Assembly (NCBI GenBank): GCA_035315685.1
Contig: DATFXR010000685.1
Span: forward strand, 1 to 7,453
Direction: 5' to 3'
DNA: 7,453 nt
Origin: QHWK01 sp035315685
GTDB lineage: Bacteria; Acidobacteriota; Vicinamibacteria; Vicinamibacterales; CAVVIG01
A model generated the notes under the pieces. The model had not been told where the DNA came from. It saw nothing but the letters and a program-made list of their open reading frames with translations, and did not search any database. The translations under genes were made by a program, and so were the position numbers. Below, in pieces: positions 1 to 4,935 of this stretch. Within the stretch, counting starts at the first letter, position 1. Every line of letters begins with the position of its first letter.

Positions 1-1
1 G

Positions 2-793
2 GATCAGCCGCCCGAGCAGATCGAGCCCGATCGACCCGACGTCACCAACGGTACGCACATCGTCGACATCGGCCTGCTGCAGATCGAGATCGGCGGGCTC
101 TACACACGCGCGTCGGCGAACGAACGCGACGGCGCCACGCCATTCACCGCGCGGCTTGGCCTGACCGACTGGCTCGAGGTCCGGCTCGGCACGGACGGCA
201 TGTTGACACAATCGATTTCGGGCGTGAGCGTCAGAGGAATGGGCAACGTCCAGGTCGGCGCCAAACTGCGCCTGTGGGCTGAAGAAGGCGGCGTCCCGGT
301 GCTGTCGATCCTGCCGACGATTAACCTCCCGACGGCGAGCCCCGACAAGAACCTCGGATCCGGCTCGCCGGACTATACGCTCGCGCTGCTCACCGGGCGC
401 GACTTCGGCCGCCATGCGCACGTCGACGTCAACTACGGGATCGGCGCGATCGGCGCTGGCAGCGACCAGCCGCATTTCGCGCAGCACCTGGTGTCGGTGT
501 CGGCGAGCGCCGCGGTGTCCGACAACTGGAATCCTTACGTCGAGTCGTTCTGGCTGTCGCGCAACGAACCGAACGGCAGTGCGGTCCTCGGCATCGATGC
601 GGGCGCGATCTACGAGCTCGGCGCGCGCTGCGCGCTCGACGGCGGCGCGCAGTTCGGCCTCACCAGCGACGCGCCGCCATTTGCCCTGTTCGGCGGCATC
701 TCGATCATCGTCGGCGAGATTCTCGGCGGGCACGGGGTTCATGCGCGGCAGCGGCAGCAGCAGCGCCGCGCTGCTCACGCGTCGCGGCCGTGA
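2..793 (+). CDS. Probable outer-membrane beta-barrel protein (MetA-pathway phenol degradation transporter-like), 5' partial
   Basis: The frame is open from base 2 to the TGA at 791-793, giving 263 residues with the N-terminus and any signal peptide outside the window. The visible part opens with a PDRPDVTNGT segment, then alternating strand-like stretches (VDIGLLQIEIGGLYTR, GNVQVGAKLRLW, VLSILPTINLPT, DYTLALLTGRDF, VDVNYGIGAIG, HLVSVSASAAVS, PYVESFW, FALFGGISIIVG). The P-D-R-P-D opening, the TARLGLTDWLEVRLG segment and the PTINLPT hairpin resemble the putative phenol MetA-type outer-membrane family; this is recognition from memory, not a search. The role would be passage of a small molecule across the outer membrane, with the substrate unknown. 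The C-terminus is odd: it is a basic Gln/Arg/Ala tail without the terminal aromatic residue common in barrels, and its stop codon overlaps the first unit of a repeat array. It is convergent with the gvp operon and probably unrelated to it. Confidence 0.65.
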   Translation, partial: DQPPEQIEPDRPDVTNGTHIVDIGLLQIEIGGLYTRASANERDGATPFTARLGLTDWLEVRLGTDGMLTQSISGVSVRGMGNVQVGAKLRLWAEEGGVPVLSILPTINLPTASPDKNLGSGSPDYTLALLTGRDFGRHAHVDVNYGIGAIGAGSDQPHFAQHLVSVSASAAVSDNWNPYVESFWLSRNEPNGSAVLGIDAGAIYELGARCALDGGAQFGLTSDAPPFALFGGISIIVGEILGGHGVHARQRQQQRRAAHASRP

Positions 794-860
794 TTCGGGA
801 TTCGGGATTCGGGATTCGGGATTCGGGATTCGGGGTTCGGGGTTCGGAGTTCGGGATTTG
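792..860. repeat. Heptamer array GATTCGG, left arm of an inverted repeat
   Basis: Six exact GATTCGG units run from 792 to 833, followed by three degenerate units (GGTTCGG, GGTTCGG, AGTTCGG) to 854 and a final GATTTG. The first unit overlaps the stop codon of the upstream gene. GGG triplets recur every seven bases with ATTC between them, which matches the canonical G-quadruplex spacing (G3 runs with 4-nt loops) on the plus strand, the sense strand of the gene that has just ended. Confidence 0.95.
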
Positions 861-892
861 CCTAGCTGAAGGTTGCGACGCGCGGGCGGCGC

Positions 893-959
893 CAAATCCC
901 AAATCCCAAATCCCAAATCCCAAATCCCGAATCCCGAATCCCCGAATCCCGAATCCCGA
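893..959. repeat. Heptamer array CAAATCC / CGAATCC, right arm of the inverted repeat
   Basis: Five CAAATCC units (893-927) are followed by four CGAATCC units (928-956), with a single extra C at 942. The reverse complement is a run of GGATTTG and GGATTCG units that pairs with the left arm across a 32-base centre (861-892). On the minus strand, GGG triplets recur every seven or eight bases, so the gvp transcript meets a G-rich array directly after the gvpK stop codon. The third and fourth bases of the unit differ between sub-blocks, so the arms are homologous but not perfect copies. Confidence 0.95.
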
Positions 960-962
960 TCA

Positions 963-1445
963 CTACATCAGCTTTCCGAGCGGGCCGAGATCGAGGTTCA
1001 GTTCCTCGGGCGTGAGGCCGAACCGGGCGCCGATGTCGCGGATCGTTTTCTCCAGCGTCATCAGCGCGCTGCCGACCGCGTCGGCTTCCTTCCTGGTGAG
1101 CGTCTTCTGCTCCATGCGGCGGATCGCCTGTCGTTCCATCAACCGGCGCAGGAACTCGACGATCGTCAGCACCAGTTGCGCCACGGATCGCTGCACGTCC
1201 TCAGGTTGCGGGTTCCAGCGCAACGGCGCCGGCCCGCCCTGCGCCGGCCGCGCGCCACGCTGCCTCGCGACCGTCCGCTGCTTGCCAACCGCTGCCCTGG
1301 TCATGGCTCGCATGCGGCGATCGATCTCGCCGCGCAGCGCCCGCAACTCCGCGGTGGTCACCGGCGCTGCCGCCACCGCCCGGGATCGGCGGCGCGCCGC
1401 CGGACGTCGAGCCGTTCCCACTGGCAGTCTGGCCCGCTTCTTCAC
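963..1445 (-). CDS. gvpK: Gas vesicle protein GvpK with an arginine-rich N-terminal extension
   Basis: The 160-residue product has a GvpK core from about residue 78 to the end. That core has an amphipathic block (VAQLVLTIVEFLRRLMERQ), the R-R-M-E-x-x-T-L-T turn, the L-M-x-L-E-K helix and the hallmark ending ELNLDLGPLGKLM. GvpK is a small accessory or minor protein needed for gas vesicle formation in known clusters; its biochemical role is not settled. Known GvpK proteins are often near 100 residues, so the first 75 or so residues, rich in Arg and Ala, are extra. The start chosen is the GTG at 1443-1445, whose GTGA overlaps the stop of the preceding gene by 4 bp. ATG codons at residues 46 and 48 are alternatives. 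It is the last gene of the operon, ending four bases from the heptamer array. Confidence 0.92.
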   Translation of the reverse strand: MKKRARLPVGTARRPAARRRSRAVAAAPVTTAELRALRGEIDRRMRAMTRAAVGKQRTVARQRGARPAQGGPAPLRWNPQPEDVQRSVAQLVLTIVEFLRRLMERQAIRRMEQKTLTRKEADAVGSALMTLEKTIRDIGARFGLTPEELNLDLGPLGKLM

Positions 1446-1717
1446 GCGCGCGTCTTCGGCGCGCGCCGGCGTCTGCGCCGCGGACCGCGTCCGGCACGGG
1501 CGGCCGTGCGCGGCAGCACGCGATCGGCCGCGCAGAGGAGCGACGACAGCCGCAAGTAGATGAGATCGACACCAGCGACGCCGAGCGTCACGTCGCCATT
1601 CAACATCACGCCCTTGTTGAGCAGATGGTCGAGCACGTCCAGCAGCGTCGAGTCAGGCGCATCGAGGATCCTGGCGGCGACGGCAGGGGCGGCGGTCAAC
1701 CTGGTCGGGCGCGCCAT
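1442..1717 (-). CDS. GvpA-superfamily gas vesicle protein (GvpS/J/M-like)
   Basis: The 91-residue product carries a compact gas vesicle protein domain at about residues 22-68: S-T-L-L-D-V-L-D-H-L-L-N-K-G-V, then GDVTLGVAGVDLIYLRL and LLCAADRVL. This is the helix-strand-strand-helix pattern of the GvpA family. The 'GDVTL..A.VDL' version looks closer to the minor GvpS/J/M-type paralogues than to the main shell protein GvpA, whose strand region usually reads more like 'WVRVSLVGIELL'. The sub-family call is inference. After the domain comes a basic tail with six consecutive arginines and an end of APKTRA, so it probably does not pack as a bulk shell subunit. ATG at 1715-1717 has AGGA (plus-strand 1725-1728) seven bases upstream, inside the end of the preceding gene. 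The stop overlaps gvpK by 4 bp. Confidence 0.87.
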   Translation of the reverse strand: MARPTRLTAAPAVAARILDAPDSTLLDVLDHLLNKGVMLNGDVTLGVAGVDLIYLRLSSLLCAADRVLPRTAARAGRGPRRRRRRAPKTRA

Positions 1718-1720
1718 TCG

Positions 1721-2503
1721 TCAGTCCTGCACGAACGTGTACGGCGGCCACGGCCCCGTCACAGTCACGCCGTATCCCTGGCGCTCGAGCGATTTCGCCT
1801 CGCGCGCGGTCAGCGTCTGGAACGCCGTCGCGCGCCCGCGAGACACGAGAAACGCCGCGTCCAGCAGCAGCGGGCCGCCCTCTACCGACGGTTCGCTCCC
1901 GGTCCGGCGACGGGCATCGCGTGCCCGGGCCGACAGCCGGTCGTACAGCGCCGCCACCGTCAGGCGCGCATTGGTGGCAAGCTCCGCCGCCTGATCGCGC
2001 TGCGCTTTCTTCTCCGCCAGATACGCGATCCCCGACGGAGCGGGCCGGTGCACGCGGCTCTTCGGCACGCCACGCGCCGTATCACCAGCGAGCGTCCGAT
2101 CGAGGGTCACCCGGACGCCCCACTCCTGATGATTCGCGACGCGTTTCACCATCGCGGCAATCCGCTGCCGATCGCGGCGGACGTGCGCAAGCACACGCTC
2201 GTCGCTCATGAAGATCGTGAACAGCTTCATCGGCAGCACGGCGGTCGCACCGCTGAAGGCTTCGACGACCGCCTCGTGCGCGACCGCTACGCGCGAGACC
2301 CAATCGAGATCCGCGAGCCCGCGATTGATCGCCGCTTCGCCGTACGCGTCCAGCGGAGCGTCGGCGACAACCACGTAGAGATCGCGCTCCACGTCGAGCA
2401 GCCGCACCGGTCCGGTCGCGGGCAGTCCTGCCGGCACCCGCGTCAGCCGCGGCCGCTTGTCCGCAGCGACGACGCAGTACACATAGGTGGCTCGCGCATT
2501 CAT
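1721..2503 (-). CDS. gvpF/L: GvpL/GvpF family gas vesicle protein (second copy in the operon)
   Basis: The 260-residue product begins MNARATYVYCVV, the usual first strand of GvpF/L proteins, and has the family landmarks VVVADAPL, AHEAVVEAF, VLPMKLFTIF in the N-terminal half, DAAFLVSR in the C-terminal half, and the signature TGPWPPYTFV just before its end. Length and layout are normal for the family. GvpF/L proteins are gas vesicle assembly factors that contact GvpA and other accessory Gvp proteins in characterised systems. The ATG at 2501-2503 overlaps the TGA of the ATPase gene as ATGA; longer versions of the frame would add low-complexity sequence overlapping the ATPase, so they were rejected. 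It is clearly a diverged paralogue of the copy at 4936-5937, without that copy's basic N-terminus. The gap to the next gene is 3 bp. Confidence 0.93.
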   Translation of the reverse strand: MNARATYVYCVVAADKRPRLTRVPAGLPATGPVRLLDVERDLYVVVADAPLDAYGEAAINRGLADLDWVSRVAVAHEAVVEAFSGATAVLPMKLFTIFMSDERVLAHVRRDRQRIAAMVKRVANHQEWGVRVTLDRTLAGDTARGVPKSRVHRPAPSGIAYLAEKKAQRDQAAELATNARLTVAALYDRLSARARDARRRTGSEPSVEGGPLLLDAAFLVSRGRATAFQTLTAREAKSLERQGYGVTVTGPWPPYTFVQD

Positions 2504-4563
2504 CCCGGCAACCACACCCTTGCCCACGAATTCAGCTGCTCGAGGCCACGCGGTGGAGGAGCAACCAACGGCGTCTGAATCATAGCGCAGCGACGGCCGC
2601 AGAGCCGTCGCAGCGCGTCGATCTCGCGGCGCTCGATGGCGGCGGCCGTGCGGCACCATGTGCAGCGGCCTGGATCGAATGTCAGCGCGTTGACCACGAG
2701 CGCTGGAACCCGGAGGTGCAGCCGCCGCAGCTGCGCGAGCAGCCGCGCCGTTTCCATTCGCGGCACTGCGGCCGCTCGTGTGACGGCGATGAAGCGCGTC
2801 CGCGCCGGATCGCGGAGCATCGCCTGAAGATCGCGAATCGATCTCGAGAGCTCCACGAGGTCCGCTGCCAACTGTCCCGGCCGCGCGAGCGCCTTGTATT
2901 TCAGCAGGACGCGTAGCAGCACCTGCACCCACTCACGCGCCGTGTCCGGCATCGCCAGCAGACGGAGGGCGTGGCCGGTCGGCGCCATGTCGACGACAAT
3001 CACGTCGAACGAGGCGCGCGCGTCGACGACCGACAGCACACCGAAGAGCTCATCGATGCCCGGCGGCGCGAGGGACAACAGCCCCGACCCGCCGCCGCCC
3101 GCCGCCGTCGCGGCGCTTGCGCCGAACGCGGTCGCGATCTCGTCGAGCGCCGGCTCGAGCGCAGTGCGGCGAATCGCGAGCGCGCATGGCGCGTCGAGCT
3201 CGCGGACGAAGAGGTTCTTCGGGCCGGCCGCAACCGGCTGTGCCGTGTCGCTTACGGCCGCCCGAAGCACGTCGCCGAGCGAATGCGCCGGATCGGTAGA
3301 GAGCAGCAGAACGCGCCGGCTCGGGTCGGACTCAGCGAGCCACAACGCCGCCGCCGCCGCCACCGTCGTCTTGCCGACGCCCCCTTTGCCGCCGAAGAAA
3401 ACGAGCTCTGCATTCGTGATCGCGTCAATGGCTGATGGCTGATGGCTGATGGCATATGCCGGATGGTTGATGGTCCCAGCCATGAGCCCTGAGCCATCAG
3501 CCATCGCGCGCCGGCGCGAGCCGGCGTGCGAGCCGAGCGACGCGAGCGCTCTCAACCCTCGCGGCTCGCGGACCGACGCGCTCACGAGCGGCACGCGACG
3601 TCCGCGCGCGAGCTCACGACGGATTGCCGCGATGCTGCGGCGCTCGGCGGCGCGGCGCCGATCGCAGAGCGGACACGGTTCTCCGTCGGGCAGGACGCGG
3701 TTGACGACGATGCGTCGGACTCGCAGCCCGCCGGCCTCGAGCGCCCTTATGCCGTCAGCGCTTTCGGCGCGCGCCAGTTCTTCCGGCAGCGTGACCCAGT
3801 GGAACTCGGTGCGTTCCGGATCGTGCAGGCGCTGCGCCGTCTCGCGCGCTTGATCCGAGAGGAGCGCAATCAACCGGTCAGACGCCTCGGGGCGGCCGAC
3901 GCGCGCGAACTGATCGCGAATCACGCGGTGCTGCTCTTGCAGCGCGTCGAGCACCTCGGCAACGGCGGCGACCGCCCGCGGCGCAGCCAGCAGGCGCAAG
4001 GTGTGCCCGGTCGGCGCGGTGTCGACGACGATCAGATCGTAACGACGCCCAGGCGGCAAAGCGCGCGAATCCGGCGACGAGCGATCTCGCCGGGAACCTT
4101 TACGGCCCTTGCGATGTTTGCGTTCCAGTTGCGCGAAGCGCGCGATCTCCAGAATCCCGACGAGCTCATCGACGCCAGGAATCGACAGATCGAGCAGCGC
4201 CTCGACGTCCTCACGATCGAGCCAGGTGCCGTGCTCGATGACCTCGCCGAGGGGCCGGCGATGCGCGGTGAGCCATCGCCTGAAGGCGCGCGGCGCGTTC
4301 AACTCGACGGCATCGAGATGGCGGGCGATCGTCCGCGGCGTCGTCGAGAGCCGGACGGCGAGTGCATCGCCCAGCGAATGCGCCGGATCGGTTGACACCA
4401 GGAGAATGCGTTGCGGCGGCCGGTCTCGCCGCAGCTGCGAAACGGCAAAAGCGGAGGCGCACGTCGTCTTGCCGACGCCGCCCTTGCCGGCGAAGAACAC
4501 GAGGCCGGGGCTGGGGGCCGGGGGCTCGGCGCTAGCCGTCCGCTTCGCTTTCGAAGGTTTCAA
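2500..4563 (-). CDS. Tandem two-domain ArsA/Get3-type ATPase in the gas vesicle operon
   Basis: The single open frame (687 residues from TTG 4563) contains two complete ArsA/Get3-like halves. Half 1 has the deviant Walker A GKGGVGKT at 26-33, switch I STDPAHS at 57-63, switch II DTAPTGHTLRLL at 181-192 and CPLC at 297-300. Half 2 has GKGGVGKT at 392-399, STDPAHS at 422-428, DMAPTGHALRLL at 525-536 and CTWC at 634-637. Both ATP sites look intact. The CXXC pairs recall the zinc-binding motif at the Get3/TRC40 dimer interface. Half 1 has no cysteines between residue 35 and its CXXC, and no arsB or arsD is in view, so an arsenite pump is unlikely; a chaperone role for hydrophobic Gvp proteins is inference. 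The linker at 354-379 is encoded by a repeat element. The start is uncertain: TTG 4563 overlaps gvpG by 32 bp, and GTG 4500 (residue 22) would begin right at the first strand. The stop overlaps the next gene by 4 bp. Confidence 0.92.
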   Translation of the reverse strand: MKPSKAKRTASAEPPAPSPGLVFFAGKGGVGKTTCASAFAVSQLRRDRPPQRILLVSTDPAHSLGDALAVRLSTTPRTIARHLDAVELNAPRAFRRWLTAHRRPLGEVIEHGTWLDREDVEALLDLSIPGVDELVGILEIARFAQLERKHRKGRKGSRRDRSSPDSRALPPGRRYDLIVVDTAPTGHTLRLLAAPRAVAAVAEVLDALQEQHRVIRDQFARVGRPEASDRLIALLSDQARETAQRLHDPERTEFHWVTLPEELARAESADGIRALEAGGLRVRRIVVNRVLPDGEPCPLCDRRRAAERRSIAAIRRELARGRRVPLVSASVREPRGLRALASLGSHAGSRRRAMADGSGLMAGTINHPAYAISHQPSAIDAITNAELVFFGGKGGVGKTTVAAAAALWLAESDPSRRVLLLSTDPAHSLGDVLRAAVSDTAQPVAAGPKNLFVRELDAPCALAIRRTALEPALDEIATAFGASAATAAGGGGSGLLSLAPPGIDELFGVLSVVDARASFDVIVVDMAPTGHALRLLAMPDTAREWVQVLLRVLLKYKALARPGQLAADLVELSRSIRDLQAMLRDPARTRFIAVTRAAAVPRMETARLLAQLRRLHLRVPALVVNALTFDPGRCTWCRTAAAIERREIDALRRLCGRRCAMIQTPLVAPPPRGLEQLNSWARVWLPG
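3428..3504. repeat. Inverted heptamer element (ATGGCTG units) inside the ATPase coding region
   Basis: The left arm 3428-3452 is ATGGCTG repeated three and a half times. The right arm 3480-3504, reverse complemented, matches it at 22 of 25 positions. The centre (3453-3479) includes the right part of the palindrome GGCATATGCC (3451-3460). It is the same family as the spacer element at 4839-4927, but here it is translated on the minus strand as the linker between the two ATPase domains (residues about 354-379). Confidence 0.9.
4505..4531. repeat. Degenerate G-rich heptamer tract at the gvpG/ATPase junction
   Basis: On the plus strand the bases read approximately as CCGGGG, CTGGGGG, CCGGGGG, CTCGGCG, a seven-base period with drift. 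It lies directly next to the gvpG stop codon (4532-4534). If the ATPase starts at TTG 4563, the tract encodes the Pro/Ala/Ser-rich residues 11-20; if it starts at GTG 4500, the tract is the whole intergenic spacer. Confidence 0.5.
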
Positions 4564-4825
4564 TGTCGACGCCGATGATCCGATCCTTCGACATCGTCAC
4601 GGCTCCCTGCTGCCGCTCTTTGATCTGCCGGATCGCCGCGAGCACGTCGCGCTCGATCGCCGCGAACTCGTCGTCGGTGATCTCGCCGAGCTCGCGGCGC
4701 ATCTGCGCCTCGAGCAGCCGATCGCGGAGCGCGGTGTCGTCGTTCAACTCCGCCTCCGCAGCGGCGACGACCTTGTCGAGGACGAAACGGAGACCACCGA
4801 TGAGAAGTGAATCGAGGATGAACAT
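4532..4825 (-). CDS. gvpG: Gas vesicle protein GvpG
   Basis: The 97-residue product has the GvpG layout: a short hydrophobic N-terminus (MFILDSLLIGGLRFVLDKVV), an acidic-basic helix (AEAELNDDTALRDRLLEAQMRRELGEI), then T-D-D-E-F-A-A-I-E-R-D-V-L-A-A-I-R-Q-I. The 'GEIT-D-E-F...E..L' segment is the recognisable family feature. GvpG is a small helical accessory protein of gas vesicle assembly that works with GvpF/L in known systems. A C-terminal stretch from about residue 75 (TMSKDRIIGVDIETFESEADG) goes beyond the usual core and ends acidic. ATG at 4823-4825 has AAGG (plus-strand 4834-4837) eight bases upstream, a modest ribosome binding site. The gene is the first after the repeat-filled spacer, and its 3' end overlaps the TTG start of the ATPase if that start is used. 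Confidence 0.87.
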   Translation of the reverse strand: MFILDSLLIGGLRFVLDKVVAAAEAELNDDTALRDRLLEAQMRRELGEITDDEFAAIERDVLAAIRQIKERQQGAVTMSKDRIIGVDIETFESEADG

Positions 4826-4838
4826 CAGAAAGGCCTTA

Positions 4839-4927
4839 ATGGCTGATGGCTTATGGCTGATGGCTATGGTCGATGCGCAATGGTTTCAACCATTCACCAT
4901 CGCCATGAGCCATCAGCCCTTAGCCAT
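4839..4927. repeat. Inverted heptamer element (ATGGCTG family) filling the gvpF/L-gvpG spacer
   Basis: The left arm 4839-4869 and the right arm 4897-4927 match as inverted copies at 26 of 31 positions, both built of ATGGCTG-like units. In the centre is a smaller perfect hairpin, AATGGTT-TC-AACCATT (4879-4894). Together they could form a long stem in RNA or a cruciform in DNA. The element occupies most of the 110-bp spacer (4826-4935), the only sizeable gap inside the operon. I see no convincing promoter there. A second copy of the family lies inside the ATPase gene. Confidence 0.9.
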
Positions 4928-4935
4928 GACGAGCT

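Larger units (their letters stand above)
792..959. terminator. Possible bidirectional terminator or transcript-end structure between convergent genes
   Basis: The two heptamer arms could fold into a stem of about 67 bases with a 32-base loop, placed exactly between the convergent stop codons at 793 and 963. Both transcripts could form it. There is no U-tract on either side, so this is not a classical intrinsic terminator. The termination role is inferred from position and pairing only. Confidence 0.4.

Noticed and set aside
792..959. CRISPR array
   Set aside because: Units are seven bases without unique spacers, and the two halves are in opposite orientation.
790..1563. Long plus-strand open frames opposite gvpK (to 257 residues)
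   Set aside because: They start inside the repeat arrays, give Arg/Ser/Pro-rich low-complexity protein, and lie opposite a well-recognised GvpK. They are high-GC shadow frames.
2504..2932. Longer version of the second gvpF/L, starting up to 2932
   Set aside because: The added residues are low-complexity Ala/Arg/Gly and overlap the ATPase coding region. The ATGA overlap at 2500-2503 and the usual family start MNARATYVYC fix the shorter form.
3526..4395. 289-residue plus-strand frame opposite the ATPase
   Set aside because: The product is Arg-rich without any family motif, while the opposite strand carries complete ATPase motifs. Open antisense frames are common at this GC content.
4505..4531. 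G-quadruplex in the G-rich tract at the gvpG/ATPase junction
   Set aside because: Only three runs of four or more G are present; the outer runs have two G. The tract is far less regular than the arrays at 792-959.
2500..4563. Arsenite efflux pump ATPase (arsA) as the function of the double ATPase
   Set aside because: The tandem layout is similar, but half 1 has no cysteine besides residue 35 and its CXXC pair, no arsB, arsD or arsR is in view, and all neighbours are gas vesicle genes.
4826..4935. Promoter in the gvpF/L-gvpG spacer
   Set aside because: A TTGAAA with a weak ATAGCC 16 bases on can be picked out on the minus strand, but it lies within the repeat and the match is poor.
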